A stretch of 64,000 nt of DNA from Streptomyces solicavernae (GCF_029968095.1 NZ_JASCIR010000010.1:124001-188000), one strand, 5' to 3'. Positions 15,544 to 24,661 are shown, counted from the first letter of the stretch. Program-made: numbers and translations. Notes: generated by a model not told the origin, from the sequence alone.

Positions 15544-17633
15544 CAGGCGGCCTTTCTGCTGAAGGTGCTGAAGGTGCTGGAGGTGCTGGAGGTGCTGGAG
15601 GTGGGGTCGGTGACGTCGCGTACGAGCCCGGCGATGCTGTCCGCGCGCAGCTCGTCGAGGGTGACGGCGCTGCCACCGAGGTTCCGGGCGAGCTCCGCGG
15701 CGAGGCCGAGGCGGACCGGGCCCGCCTCGCAGTCGACGGTGACGGTGGCGACGCCCTCGGCGGCGAACAGGCCCGCCGCCCGGGCCGCGCGCGCGACCGG
15801 CTCGGGCCCGCCGGTGGCCCGCCCGTCCGTGACGACGACGAGCAGCGCACGCCGCGCAGGGTCGCGCAGGCGCTCGACGCGCAGCACGTCGTGCGCCCGG
15901 AGCAGGCCCTCTGCGAGCGGTGTCCGGCCCCCGGTGGGCAGCTGCTCCAGGCGCGCGGCGGCCGCGTCCACGGACGACGTGGGCGGCAGGGCCACCTCGG
16001 CGCCCTTGCCGCGGAACGTCACGAGGCCCACCTTGTCGCGCCGCTGGTACGCGTCGAGCAGCAGGGAAAGGACGGCGCCCTTCACGGCGCTCATCCGCTT
16101 CCGCGCGGCCATCGACCCGGAGGCGTCCACCGCGAAGAGGACGAGGTTGCCCTCGCGTCCCTCCCGGGTCGCCTGCCGCAGGTCGTCCCGGCGTACGACC
16201 AGCCCCGGCCCCGAGCGGCCGCGCGTGCGCTGGTGCGGCGCGGCGGCCTGCACGGTCGCCGCGAGGTGCAGCTTGCCGAGTGCGCCCTGCGGCCGGCGTG
16301 AACCGGTCGTACGGCCGTGCTCGGTACGGGCCCGCGAGCGCCGCCCGGCCGCGCCCGCGCCGGTGCCGGGCACGGTGAGCAGCTTGGCGCGGAACGGTTC
16401 CGTGGCTCCGACGGGGGCCTGCTCGGGGGCAGTTGAGGGTGCGGGCTGTTCCGTTCCGGTGGACTCGGAAGGCGGGGCGTCCTGCGCCTCACCGCCCTGC
16501 GGCGGCACCTCGGGACCGTCGCCGCCCTGCGGGGGCTGCCCGCCACCGCCGCCGGGGCCGCCGTCCGGGTCCGGGTCGGGGTCCGGGTCGGGGTCGGGCT
16601 CGGGGTCGTCGTCCTCCTGCGAACCCCCGAACTCCTCCAGCGTCTCGTCCAGCTTGTCCTCGTCCAGGCCCGGCGCGTCGAACGGGTTGCGGCGCCTGCG
16701 GTGCGGCAGGGCGAGCAGCGCGGCCTGCCGCACGTCATCGGCGAGCACGTCCTCGCGCCCCGCCCACGCCGCCAGCGCCGTCGCCGTACGGGCCATCACG
16801 ATGTCCGCGCGCATCCCGTCGACCTCGAACGCCGCGCAGGTCGCCGCGATCTGCCGCAGCGCCGCGTCCCCGAGCCGCACGGACGGCAGCAGCGCACGCG
16901 CCGCCACGATCCGCTGCCGCAGCTCCGCCTCGTCGTCGGCGAAGCGCGCCGCGAACGCCTCGGGCCCGTCGTCGTACGCGAGCCTGCGCCGCACCACCTC
17001 GACCCGCTGGTCCGGCTCCCGGGACGCGGCGACCTCGACGGTCAGCCCGAACCGGTCCAGCAACTGCGGCCGCAGCTCGCCCTCTTCGGGGTTCATCGTG
17101 CCGACGAGCAGGAACCGCGCCGCATGCCGTACGGACACGCCCTCGCGCTCCACGTACGAGGCGCCCATCGCGGCCGCGTCGAGCAGCAGGTCGACCAGGT
17201 GGTCGTGGAGGAGGTTGACCTCGTCGACGTAGAGGATGCCGCGGTGCGCGTCGGCGAGCAGGCCGGGCTCGAAGGCCTTCACGCCCTCGGAGAGCGCCCG
17301 CTCGATGTCGAGGGCGCCGACGAGCCGGTCCTCGGAGGCGCCGACGGGCAGCTCGACCATCCGCGCGGCCCGCCCGTCCGCGGCGCCGGACTCGTGCGGC
17401 CCGTCCGGGCAGCCGGGGTCGGGCGCGGCCGGGTCGCAGGAGAACCGGCACCCGGACACGACGGAGACCTCGGGCAGCAGCGCCGAGAGGGCGCGTACGG
17501 CCGTGGACTTGGCGGTGCCCTTCTCGCCGCGCACGAGCACGCCGCCGACGGCCGGGGACACGGCGTTGAGCAGCAGCGCGAGCCGCAGGTCGTCCTGGCC
17601 GACGAGGGCGGTGAAGGGGTAGGGGGTGTTCAA
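15543..17633 (-). CDS. ChlI/ChlD-type chelatase (putative cobaltochelatase ATPase plus VWA subunit)
   Basis: About 696 residues from a TTG at 17633, chosen because AGGAGG lies 7 nt upstream and the TTG overlaps the cobQ stop as TTGA. The N-terminal AAA+ domain has Walker [10 protein letters not shown] (residues 36-44) and Walker [13 protein letters not shown] Pro/Asp/Gly-rich linker holds a (PD)n run. The C-terminal von Willebrand A domain has the metal site [11 protein letters not shown]. It fuses the I and D subunits of Mg/Co chelatases and would drive ATP-dependent cobalt insertion with CobN, which is not next to it here. The tail is a Ser-Ser-Thr repeat encoded by 9-bp units at 15561-15614. 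Confidence 0.88.
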   Translation of the reverse strand: MNTPYPFTALVGQDDLRLALLLNAVSPAVGGVLVRGEKGTAKSTAVRALSALLPEVSVVSGCRFSCDPAAPDPGCPDGPHESGAADGRAARMVELPVGASEDRLVGALDIERALSEGVKAFEPGLLADAHRGILYVDEVNLLHDHLVDLLLDAAAMGASYVEREGVSVRHAARFLLVGTMNPEEGELRPQLLDRFGLTVEVAASREPDQRVEVVRRRLAYDDGPEAFAARFADDEAELRQRIVAARALLPSVRLGDAALRQIAATCAAFEVDGMRADIVMARTATALAAWAGREDVLADDVRQAALLALPHRRRRNPFDAPGLDEDKLDETLEEFGGSQEDDDPEPDPDPDPDPDPDGGPGGGGGQPPQGGDGPEVPPQGGEAQDAPPSESTGTEQPAPSTAPEQAPVGATEPFRAKLLTVPGTGAGAAGRRSRARTEHGRTTGSRRPQGALGKLHLAATVQAAAPHQRTRGRSGPGLVVRRDDLRQATREGREGNLVLFAVDASGSMAARKRMSAVKGAVLSLLLDAYQRRDKVGLVTFRGKGAEVALPPTSSVDAAAARLEQLPTGGRTPLAEGLLRAHDVLRVERLRDPARRALLVVVTDGRATGGPEPVARAARAAGLFAAEGVATVTVDCEAGPVRLGLAAELARNLGGSAVTLDELRADSIAGLVRDVTDPTSSTSSTSSTFSTFSRKAA
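15561..15614. repeat. 9-bp tandem array in the 3' end of the chelatase gene
   Basis: Six 9-bp units (consensus ggaggtgct) encode a (Ser-Ser-Thr)-type tail just before the stop. The unit length keeps the reading frame. Confidence 0.85.
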
Positions 17634-19177
17634 GGGGTGGCCTCCTGGGACGGAGTGGGTTCGGAGGGCTGGGGCGGAGCCCCAGGAGGAACAAAGGGGA
17701 GCGACGAGGGCGCCCCGCCCTCGATCAGCCGCAGCAGCGCCCCCGTGTCGGCGTGCTCTTCGATGAGATCCCCGAGCCGGTCCAGCTGCTCCTCGCGCAG
17801 CGCACCGAACGACGTGTCGGGCGCGGGCACGAACCGCCGCCCCGCCGCCCGCGCGACCTCCCGCAGGAACGCCCGCCGGAACCCGTCGGACTCCAGGGAG
17901 CCGTGCCAGTGCGTGCCCCACACGGCGCCGACGCGGCAGCCGTCGAGGAACGGCTCACCGCCGTGGACGCGGGCCACGCCGTGGTGGATCTCGTACCCCT
18001 CGACCCGCTCGCCGAGGGCCGAACCCACGGGCCGGGCCAGGGTCTTCTCGCGCGCGAACCGCACCCGTACGGGCAGCAGTCCGAGCCCGTCGACGGCACC
18101 GGCGCGGGACTCGACGTCGTCCTCGATGTGCTCGCCGAGCACCTGGAAGCCGCCGCAGATGCCGAGCACCGGGCGGCCCTCGGCGGCGCGGCGGCCCAGG
18201 GCGTCCGCGAGGCCGCGCTCCCGCAGCCACGCAAGTGCCTTGACGGTGCCGCGCGTTCCGGGCACCACCACCAGATCCGCGTCGGCCAGCTCCTCGGCCC
18301 GGTCCACGAACCGCACGACGACGCCCGGTTCGGCGGCGAGCGCGTCCACGTCGGTGAAGTTGGACATCAGCGGCACCGCACAGACGGCGACCCGCAGCAC
18401 GTCCGCGCCGACCGGCGGCGCGACGACGGACTCCCGCACGGTGCCCCGCATCGACACGCGCAGCCCGTCCTCCTCGTCGATGCCGAGCCCGTGCGCGTAC
18501 GGCAGCACTCCGTACGTACGCCGCCCGGTGAGCTTCTCCAGCATGTCGAGCCCGGGTTCGAGCAGGGTGACATCACCACGGAACTTGTTCACCAAGTACC
18601 CGGCGACCAGGGCCTGATCGGCCTCGCTCAGCAGCGCCGTCGTACCGAAGAACGACGCGAAGACGCCGCCCCGGTCGATGTCGCCCACCACCACGACCGG
18701 GAATCCCGCGGCCCGCGCGATGCCCATGTTCACGATGTCGGTACGCCGCAGATTGATCTCGGCGGGACTGCCCGCGCCCTCGCAGATCACCGCGTCGTAC
18801 GTGCTGCGCAGCTGGTCCAGGCAGTCGGTGACGGTCCCGAGCAACTGCTCCTGGCGTCCGCCGTGGTAGCCCCGGGCGCTCATCTCGCCCACGGGCTTGC
18901 CCATGAGGACGACCTGGCTGCTGCGGTCGCCGCCGGGCTTGAGCAGGACGGGGTTCATCAGGGCGGTCGGCTCGACCCGGGCGGCCTGGGCCTGCATGGC
19001 CTGGGCGCGCCCGATCTCGGCGCCCTCGCGGGTCACGAACGAGTTCAGCGACATGTTCTGCGCCTTGAACGGCGCCACGGAGACGCCCTTGCGCGCCAGC
19101 CACCGGCAGATCCCGGCGGTGACGACGCTCTTGCCGGCGTCGGACGTGGTTCCTGCGATCAGCAGTCCACCAGTCAT
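17630..19177 (-). CDS. cobQ: Cobyric acid synthase
   Basis: 515 residues from ATG 19177 ([17 protein letters not shown]). The frame runs further upstream, but this start overlaps the cobD stop as ATGA and begins at the P-loop. It amidates the b, d, e and g carboxylates of adenosylcobyrinate diamide. The N-terminal domain has [14 protein letters not shown] and [11 protein letters not shown]. The C-terminal glutamine amidotransferase domain has [13 protein letters not shown] with the nucleophile Cys and [10 protein letters not shown] with the His. The last 25 residues are Pro/Ser-rich and non-conserved. It lies between cobD and the chelatase gene with overlaps on both sides. Confidence 0.95.
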   Translation of the reverse strand: MTGGLLIAGTTSDAGKSVVTAGICRWLARKGVSVAPFKAQNMSLNSFVTREGAEIGRAQAMQAQAARVEPTALMNPVLLKPGGDRSSQVVLMGKPVGEMSARGYHGGRQEQLLGTVTDCLDQLRSTYDAVICEGAGSPAEINLRRTDIVNMGIARAAGFPVVVVGDIDRGGVFASFFGTTALLSEADQALVAGYLVNKFRGDVTLLEPGLDMLEKLTGRRTYGVLPYAHGLGIDEEDGLRVSMRGTVRESVVAPPVGADVLRVAVCAVPLMSNFTDVDALAAEPGVVVRFVDRAEELADADLVVVPGTRGTVKALAWLRERGLADALGRRAAEGRPVLGICGGFQVLGEHIEDDVESRAGAVDGLGLLPVRVRFAREKTLARPVGSALGERVEGYEIHHGVARVHGGEPFLDGCRVGAVWGTHWHGSLESDGFRRAFLREVARAAGRRFVPAPDTSFGALREEQLDRLGDLIEEHADTGALLRLIEGGAPSSLPFVPPGAPPQPSEPTPSQEATP

Positions 19178-20133
19178 GAGCGCGCTTCCCCTCCTCGTTG
19201 TGTCAACGCCCAGATGGACCGCCCTGCCGCACACACACCAAGGGCAAGCCAACCAACGCGCCGAGAAAGCCGAACGGCCCGTTCGACATCGGCCACTTCG
19301 ACGGCCCGCCCCGAGGCGTTGAGCACCGGCCGATGCTCAACTCTCCCCCCGTAGGACAACGTCCCCCCGAGCCGTACCCCCAACGCCCCTGCGAACGACG
19401 CTTCGACGGGCCCGGCGTTGGGACTGGGATGCAGCCCGGCGTCGTCCCGCCACGCCCGTACGGCAGCGCGGGGGGAACCTCCGGCCGCCACCGCCAGCGC
19501 AGCGGTGAGCCGGGCCCCGGCCCACCCCGCAACGTCGTCGAGCCGCGCCGAGGCCCACCCGTACCGCCGGTACCGCCGCGACTTGTGCCCGGCCATCGCG
19601 TCGAGCGTGTTCACGGCCCGGAACGCGACCAGCCCCGGCACCCCGCCGACAGCGCCCCACACCAGCGCACCCACGACCGCGTCGGAGGTGTTCTCGGCGA
19701 CGGACTCGACGACGGCACGCGCGATCCCGTCGGCGTCGAGGGCCTGCGGGTCCCGCCCGCACAGATGGGGGAGGCGTTCGCGCGCGGCGTCCACATCGCC
19801 CGCGGCGAGCGCGTCGCCGATGGCACGTGCCTCCCGGCCGAGTGAAGTCCCGCCCACCACGGCCCAGGTGGCGGCGGCGGTCAGGGCGACGGAGGCGGCG
19901 GGGGAGCGGCGCACGGCGGCGGCGGAGAGCGCGGCGGCACCCGCGGCGCCGCCCACGCAGACGGCGGTGTGCAGGGCGCCCCACCCGCGGTGGTCCCGCC
20001 ACAGCACCCGCTCGACGGCGCCCGCGGCACGGCCGAACGCGGCGACCGGATGGCCCCGGCGGGGATCGCCGAGCAGCAGGTCACCGAGCAGGCCGGCGGC
20101 GGCGCCGTACGCGAAGACGCGATCGGCACGCAC
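19174..20133 (-). CDS. cobD: Adenosylcobinamide-phosphate synthase (CobD/CbiB)
   Basis: 319 residues, GTG start at 20133. A membrane protein of the CbiB family that attaches the aminopropanol (phosphate) arm to adenosylcobyric acid. Signature parts are LLGDPRRGHPVAAFGR, ESVAENTSDAVVGAL, NTLDAMAGHKSRRY, and SPNAGPVEASFAGALGVRLGG. First recognised gene of the riboswitch-led cob block. In the same frame, one codon upstream of the GTG, lies the TGA of a 50-codon mini-ORF (TGA-AGC-GTG). No good Shine-Dalgarno precedes the GTG, which fits translational coupling. Confidence 0.95.
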   Translation of the reverse strand: MRADRVFAYGAAAGLLGDLLLGDPRRGHPVAAFGRAAGAVERVLWRDHRGWGALHTAVCVGGAAGAAALSAAAVRRSPAASVALTAAATWAVVGGTSLGREARAIGDALAAGDVDAARERLPHLCGRDPQALDADGIARAVVESVAENTSDAVVGALVWGAVGGVPGLVAFRAVNTLDAMAGHKSRRYRRYGWASARLDDVAGWAGARLTAALAVAAGGSPRAAVRAWRDDAGLHPSPNAGPVEASFAGALGVRLGGTLSYGGRVEHRPVLNASGRAVEVADVERAVRLSRRVGWLALGVCAAGRSIWALTQRGGEARS

Positions 20134-20136
20134 GCT

Positions 20137-20289
20137 TCAGACCGCCGTCACGCCTCGAAGGAACGGGGGACGGCACGTACTTGACGTACTTGACGTACTT
20201 GACGTGCTCGACGTACTTGACGTGCTGGACGTTCTCGATGCACTCGATGCACTCAAGGAGCGGGAAGCGTCCGAACGGCAGCCGCGCAT
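20137..20289 (-). CDS. Ser/Thr-repeat mini-ORF between cobalamin riboswitch and cobD
   Basis: A 50-codon frame from ATG 20289 to TGA 20137, preceded by GAGG with about 11 nt spacing. It starts MRGCRSDASRSLSASS and its centre is a run of Ser-Ser-Thr. It is encoded by nine 9-bp units; among the first six (the exact SST units) all four base changes fall in third positions and are synonymous (AGT/AGC and TCA/TCG/TCC), a coding-like pattern. Its stop is in frame with cobD and separated by one codon. Against coding: TCA and AGT are rare codons here and no homolog is known to me. The likely role is to pass translation from the riboswitch region to cobD (inference). Confidence 0.55.
   Translation of the reverse strand: MRGCRSDASRSLSASSASRTSSTSSTSSTSSTSSTSSTCRPPFLRGVTAV
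20175..20255. repeat. 9-bp tandem array (nine units) in the cobD leader
   Basis: Nine units of acgtacttg and variants, diverging toward the right end. It lies inside the mini-ORF between riboswitch and cobD. Copy-number change would alter leader length in steps of three codons. Confidence 0.92.
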
Positions 20290-20330
20290 GGCGTTGTTGT
20301 CCTCACTCAGGGTCCGCGCCCTGGTTCGAC

Positions 20331-20435
20331 GTGAACGGCGGCGAGAGTTCCTGGCTCCCGGGGTGGCGTGCACCGCGGTGACAGTGGCGGGACCGCGCCG
20401 GATTCGCACCGGCTTCCTCGCTGACCGCCGTAATG
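20331..20435 (-). promoter_or_regulatory. Cobalamin (B12) riboswitch
   Basis: On the minus strand the conserved core is present in order: GGAAGCCGGTGCGAATCC, then GCGGTCCCGCCACTGT, then the B12 box GAGCCAGGAACTC. A closing P1 helix pairs 20425-20431 with 20335-20341. The segment between the CACTGT and the B12 box is short compared with many streptomycete examples, so peripheral arms are reduced. Downstream, a 16-nt hairpin (20308-20323) just precedes the GAGTGAGG ribosome-binding region of the mini-ORF and could be the expression platform. It should repress the cobD-cobQ-chelatase-cobO-cobB operon when adenosylcobalamin is plentiful. Confidence 0.92.
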
Positions 20436-20517
20436 GCTCCGGCAGTCCACCACGCCCGCCAACGCCCGTCAACTCCGCTTTGACCTGCGTCGGAAGAGTG
20501 TGTGGAGGCCCACAGGA

Positions 20518-20561
20518 AACCGCCCCGCACCGGCCGTCGAAGCGGCTGGTGCGGGGCGGTT
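20518..20561 (-). terminator. Terminator of the pit operon
   Basis: A long inverted repeat: 14 perfect pairs outside (20518-20531 with 20548-20561) plus inner pairing. It lies 19 bp beyond the stop of the small membrane protein gene and separates that operon from the riboswitch downstream on the same strand. Confidence 0.85.
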
Positions 20562-20579
20562 CGGGCGCTGCGGACGGGG

Positions 20580-20804
20580 TCAGGCGACGATCAGGAAGAT
20601 TCCGTACGCCACCGCCGCCACGCAGAGCGCGAAGCAGGCGTACGCGCCGGTGCGGGCGAGCGGCGCGGTGCCGCCCTGCGCGGTGGCCGCCTCCTGCTTG
20701 GAGAGGCCGAGGATGCCGAGGGTGAACAGACCCACCACGGCGACCGTCGCCACGAGGCTGACGCCGAAGACGGAGCCGAGCGCCGCCCAGTCGATGTCGA
20801 TCAT
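20580..20804 (-). CDS. Small membrane protein downstream of the phosphate transporter
   Basis: 74 residues with two strongly predicted membrane helices (about 10-33 and 51-73) joined by a short Gln/Thr/Ala loop. It starts at ATG 20804, 50 bp after the phosphate transporter gene, and ends just before a terminator, so it is probably co-transcribed with it. I recognise no characterised family. An accessory or assembly role for the transporter is a guess from position. Confidence 0.75.
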   Translation of the reverse strand: MIDIDWAALGSVFGVSLVATVAVVGLFTLGILGLSKQEAATAQGGTAPLARTGAYACFALCVAAVAYGIFLIVA

Positions 20805-20854
20805 GCGTGTTCCTTAGCTCGTTGGCTCGCTGGCTCGCTGGTCCGGACGCCGGA

Positions 20855-22198
20855 TCAGACGTTCGCACCCGCGGGCCGCGCGGAGTCCGCGGCGGCACCG
20901 GACTGGGCCGGGATGGAGGGCTTGACGTCGGACGTGACGGCGGTCGCGGCGTCGGGCTCGACGGCCTCGGCCGCTTCCTCGGCCGCTTCCTCGGCGGCTG
21001 CGGAGCCGGCCGGGGGCGGGGTGACGGCGGCGATCGCGGTGGTCACGACGCCCGCGGGCTCCGTGTCCGCCGGGGTGCCGGCATCGGCGGCGGGACCGTC
21101 GGTCTCGTTGACGTTGTTGTGGTCGACCACCTGGCGGCGCGAGATGAACCAGATCGCGGCGCAGGACGCGACGAGGAAGACCGCGACGGCGGCGATGCCC
21201 CAGTCGCCCTGGCGGGCCACGAACTCGGCGGCGGCGGCGACCAGACCGGCGGCCGGCAGGGTCAGGCCCCAGGCGACGAACATCCGGGTCGCGGTCGACC
21301 AGCGCACGACGCCGCCCTTGCGGCCGAGGCCCGAGCCCATCACGGCGCCGGAGCAGGAGTGCGTGGTGGAGAGCGAGAAGCCCAGGTTGGACGAGGCCAG
21401 GATGACCGCGGCGGCCGAGGTCTGGGCGGCGAAGCCCTGCTGCGGCTGCAGGTCGGTGAGGCCCTTGCCCATGGTGCGGATGATGCGCCAGCCACCGAGG
21501 TAGGTGCCGAGGGCGATGGCCATACCGGCCGAGACGATGACCCAGACCGGCGGGTTGGAGCCCGGCGCGAGCACGCCACCGGCGACCAGCGCCAGGGTGA
21601 TGATGCCCATCGTCTTCTGCGCGTCGTTGGTGCCGTGCGCGAGCGAGACCAGACCGGCGGAGGCGATCTGCCCGGCCTTGTAGCCCTTGGCGCCGGACTT
21701 CTCACCGACGTTCTTGCCGAGCTTGTACGTGAGACGCGCGGCGAGGAACGCGGCGATCCCGGCGACCAGCGGCGCGGCCACCGCGGGGATCAGGACCTTG
21801 GTGACGACGACGCCGCCGTTGACCCCACTGACGCCGATGGACGCGATCGTCGCACCGAGCAGACCGCCCATGAGGGCGTGCGAGGAGCTGGAGGGGAGGC
21901 CGATCAGCCAGGTGAGCAGGTTCCAGAGGATGGCGCCGACGAGCGCCGCGAGAATCACTTCGGGCTGGATGCCCTCTTCTCTGACCAGTCCCTTGGAGAT
22001 GGTCTTGGCGACCTCGACCGAGAGGAACGCTCCGACGAGATTCAGCACGGCGGACATGGCCACCGCGGCCTTGGGCTTCATAGCGCCGGTCGAGATGGTC
22101 GTGGCCATCGCGTTGGCGGTGTCGTGGAAACCGTTCGTGAAATCGAACACGAGAGCTGTCACGATCACAATCGCGAGCAGCAGCGTGATGTGTTCCAT
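20855..22198 (-). CDS. pit: Low-affinity inorganic phosphate transporter (PHO4/Pit family)
   Basis: 447 residues with about 10-11 membrane helices. Both inverted-repeat signatures of the PHO4 family are visible: FTNGFHDTANAMATTI near residue 25 and SLAHGTNDAQKTMGI near residue 200. It would take up metal-phosphate with protons across the cytoplasmic membrane. The C-terminal 70 residues are a Pro/Ala/Glu-rich cytoplasmic tail (PPPAGSAAAEEAAEEAAE) unlike E. coli Pit. A two-unit PHO box lies 48 bp upstream of the start codon. Confidence 0.93.
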   Translation of the reverse strand: MEHITLLLAIVIVTALVFDFTNGFHDTANAMATTISTGAMKPKAAVAMSAVLNLVGAFLSVEVAKTISKGLVREEGIQPEVILAALVGAILWNLLTWLIGLPSSSSHALMGGLLGATIASIGVSGVNGGVVVTKVLIPAVAAPLVAGIAAFLAARLTYKLGKNVGEKSGAKGYKAGQIASAGLVSLAHGTNDAQKTMGIITLALVAGGVLAPGSNPPVWVIVSAGMAIALGTYLGGWRIIRTMGKGLTDLQPQQGFAAQTSAAAVILASSNLGFSLSTTHSCSGAVMGSGLGRKGGVVRWSTATRMFVAWGLTLPAAGLVAAAAEFVARQGDWGIAAVAVFLVASCAAIWFISRRQVVDHNNVNETDGPAADAGTPADTEPAGVVTTAIAAVTPPPAGSAAAEEAAEEAAEAVEPDAATAVTSDVKPSIPAQSGAAADSARPAGANV

Positions 22199-22245
22199 TT
22201 ACCCAGGCAATCGTTCGACGTCAGTGGCACGTGGAACGTAGGCAA

Positions 22246-22267
22246 CCTGGGTGAACGGAAAGTGAAC
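22246..22267 (-). promoter_or_regulatory. PHO box (PhoP binding direct repeats) upstream of pit
   Basis: On the minus strand two adjacent 11-bp direct-repeat units read GTTCACTTTCC and GTTCACCCAGG (22267-22257 and 22256-22246). This matches the Streptomyces PhoP operator pattern of GTTCAC-led units. A weaker third unit may follow. Its place upstream of a phosphate transporter supports the call. Confidence 0.82.
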
Positions 22268-22533
22268 TGAAGCGGGCGCTGGAGTGGCCCGGGTGGGCTG
22301 CTTGTGGGCAAGCATCCGGTACACCCCGTTCCGCCCGCCCGGACGCCCCGCCGACAACCCCGGAATCCCGGCCTCCGCAGCCTGCGGCGCGCTGTTGCGG
22401 GGGGCGCGGCGGGTGGGCGCGAGACGCGCGAAGAGATCCTGGTCACGCGGTCCGGTCACGGGGTCCGGTCCCGAGTCAGGTCCCGCGTCCGGTCCCTCGG
22501 CCCGCCCCCGCCCCTTGCTGACAGAATCCCCCC
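22268..22533. other. Intergenic region between pit and the aldolase-type gene
   Basis: GC-rich spacer without a convincing gene. Its right end (about 22440-22500) carries a loose array of ggtcacgcggtccggtc-like units that resemble the 17-bp unit seen near cobE. Confidence 0.5.
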
Positions 22534-23205
22534 ATGACGGAACAGGAACAGACAGGCGACACACCGGAGTTGGCCCGTGCCTGGGGCGAGCTCGTGCGGA
22601 CGGCCCGGCGTACCGCCGATACCGGGCTGGTCGTCGGGACCTCGGGCAACGTGTCCGTGCGCGTCGGCGAGCTCGTCCTCATCACGCCGAGCGGTGTCCC
22701 GTACGACCGGCTCGGCGCGGGGGACACCGTCGCCGTGGACCTCGACGGCCGCCAGGTCATCGGCGAGCTGAGGCCCACCAGCGAGCTGCCGCTGCACCTC
22801 GCCGTGTACCGGTCCACCCCGGCCGGGGCCGTCGTCCACACCCACGCCCTGCACGCCACCGCCGTCTCCACGCTCGTCCCGGAGCTGCCGCCCGTCCACT
22901 ACATGACGGCCGACCTCGGCGGCTCCGTCCGCGTCGCCCCGTACGCCCTCTACGGCACCCCCGAACTCGCCGCGCACATGCTGGACGCGCTCCGCGGCCG
23001 CACCGCCTGCCTGCTCCAGAACCACGGCGCCGTCACCTACGGCGACACCCTCGGCCAGGCCTACGACCGCACCGCCCAGCTGGAGTGGATGAGCCGCCTC
23101 TGGCTCACCGCGCACTCCGTTCCCGGGCTCACCCCGAGCCTCCTCGGCCCCGCCGACCTCGCCGCCGCCGAACAGCAGCTGAAGGGGTACGGCCAGGGGC
23201 GCTGA
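22534..23205 (+). CDS. Class II aldolase/adducin family protein (fuculose-phosphate aldolase-like)
   Basis: 223 residues. The zinc-dependent class II aldolase/adducin fold is clear: VVGTSGNVSVRVGEL, TPSGVPYDRL, and GAVVHTHALHATAVS with the HxH zinc pair; a third His is in LLQNHGAVTYG. The length fits L-fuculose-1-phosphate aldolases and related aldolases or decarboxylases. No sugar kinase or isomerase is next to it, so the substrate is open. The ATG at 22534 has no strong Shine-Dalgarno. Confidence 0.85.
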   Translation: MTEQEQTGDTPELARAWGELVRTARRTADTGLVVGTSGNVSVRVGELVLITPSGVPYDRLGAGDTVAVDLDGRQVIGELRPTSELPLHLAVYRSTPAGAVVHTHALHATAVSTLVPELPPVHYMTADLGGSVRVAPYALYGTPELAAHMLDALRGRTACLLQNHGAVTYGDTLGQAYDRTAQLEWMSRLWLTAHSVPGLTPSLLGPADLAAAEQQLKGYGQGR

Positions 23206-23270
23206 CCCCGTACCCGCGCGCGGCGCACGCCGAGTGGCCGGGCCCCCGGTCCCCGCCGACACTGGACCGC

Positions 23271-24398
23271 ATGCGCCCCGTAACGGCCGCCGCCGCGGCC
23301 CTCACCGCCGTCATCGGTGCCGGCGTGGCCGCCCTCGCGGCCGGACGGTACGCCAGCGACGCCGCGCTCAAGGCGCGCCCCGGCCGTCCGCTGCCCGCCG
23401 ACCCCCGGCTCACCGTGCACACGGCCGACGGCGACCGGATCACCCTCACCCGCTCCCTCGCCGCCCTGCGCCCCGGCACGTACGGCCTCGGCAGCGACGG
23501 CTCCCACGCGATCGTCGGCCCGGTCCTCGACGGGCAGGCCCCGGCCGCCGACACCGTCGTGCGCCGCCTGGTGCGCGTCACCCACGGACAGCTGGAACCC
23601 GGCGCGAAGGTGCGGCTCACCCCGCAGGTGTACGTCGGCAACCCGCGCGACGCCCTCGGCCTTGAGCACGCCGACGTCGACATCCCCGGCGAGCTCGGCG
23701 GGCTGCCCGCCTGGTTCGTGCCCGGCGGCCGCGACACCTGGGTGATCACCGTGCACGGGCTCGGCACCACCCGGGAGCACCCCATGGTGGTCATGGACCT
23801 CCTGCACCGCCTCCGGCTCCCCGTCCTCGACCTCGCCTACCGTGGCGACGTCGGCGCCCCCCGCCAGCCCGACGGCCTCGGCCACCTCGGCGACAGCGAG
23901 TGGCGCGACCTCGACGCCGCCCTCCGCTACGCCGTGCGCTACGGCGCCGAACGCGTCGTCCTGTACGGCTGGTCCACCGGCGCCACCATGGCCCTGCGCG
24001 CCGCCCACCACTCCGCGCTCCGCGACCGCATCAGCGGCCTCGTCCTGGACTCCCCGGTGCTCGACTGGGAGCTCACCCTGCGCGCGCTCGCCGCCGCCCG
24101 GCACACCCCGGCGCCGCTGCTCCCGCTCGCCGTCCGCGCCGCCCAGGGCCGCACCGGCCTCAGCGGCGACCGCGTCACCGAGGCCGCCGACGCCGCCGCC
24201 CTCAGCGTCCCCACCCTGCTCGTGCACGGCCCCGACGACACCCTCGCCCCCTGGCGCCGCTCCCGGGAACTCGCCGACCGCCGCCCGGACCTGGTCACCC
24301 TCTACGCCGTCCCCGACGCCCCGCACGCCGCGATGTGGAACGCCGACCCGAAGGGGTACGAGGAGACCCTGCGGCGCTTCCTCACCCCGCTGATGTAG
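23271..24398 (+). CDS. Alpha/beta hydrolase, membrane-anchored or secreted
   Basis: 375 residues from ATG 23271. An N-terminal hydrophobic segment (residues 5-24) after a short basic start suggests a signal anchor. After about 150 residues of lid or N-domain comes the alpha/beta-hydrolase core: VITVHGLGTTREH (oxyanion region), nucleophile elbow LYGWSTGATMA, acid in LLVHGPDDTLAP and His in PDAPHAAMW. The active triad is complete. It follows the aldolase gene by 65 bp, so the two may be co-transcribed. The substrate is unknown. Confidence 0.85.
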   Translation: MRPVTAAAAALTAVIGAGVAALAAGRYASDAALKARPGRPLPADPRLTVHTADGDRITLTRSLAALRPGTYGLGSDGSHAIVGPVLDGQAPAADTVVRRLVRVTHGQLEPGAKVRLTPQVYVGNPRDALGLEHADVDIPGELGGLPAWFVPGGRDTWVITVHGLGTTREHPMVVMDLLHRLRLPVLDLAYRGDVGAPRQPDGLGHLGDSEWRDLDAALRYAVRYGAERVVLYGWSTGATMALRAAHHSALRDRISGLVLDSPVLDWELTLRALAAARHTPAPLLPLAVRAAQGRTGLSGDRVTEAADAAALSVPTLLVHGPDDTLAPWRRSRELADRRPDLVTLYAVPDAPHAAMWNADPKGYEETLRRFLTPLM

Positions 24399-24407
24399 GA
24401 CGCGTAC

Positions 24408-24470
24408 GGTTCCGGGTTCGGTCCGGGTTCGGTCCGGGTTCGGCCCCCGGGGTCGGTCTCCGGGTTCGGT
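24408..24470. repeat. 11-bp tandem array after the alpha/beta hydrolase gene
   Basis: About five imperfect copies of tccgggttcgg in the 260-bp gap before the next gene. The right part of the gap (24470-24661) has no gene that I can support. Confidence 0.75.
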
Positions 24471-24661
24471 CGGCGCACGGTCCGCGCGTACGGCTCCCGA
24501 GTACGGTCCCCGCGTACGCCCCCGCGCAGCCCGCGTACACGCCCATCGCCACCATCCGCACCATCCGCCCGGACCGGCCATAGCGGGCAAACCATCGGCA
24601 TCGGGCGCCAACTCGGGATCCCGTTTGGGCTTTCGAGGCCCGAGCGGGAAGACTGCCCCCC

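Noticed and set aside
14782..17232. 816-codon plus-strand frame opposite cobO and the chelatase gene
   Set aside because: Antisense to strongly recognised genes, with a low-complexity Ser/Arg/Pro-rich translation.
20175..20255. Possible CRISPR array
   Set aside because: Units are 9 bp and directly adjacent with no spacers, and there are no cas genes. It is a simple tandem repeat.
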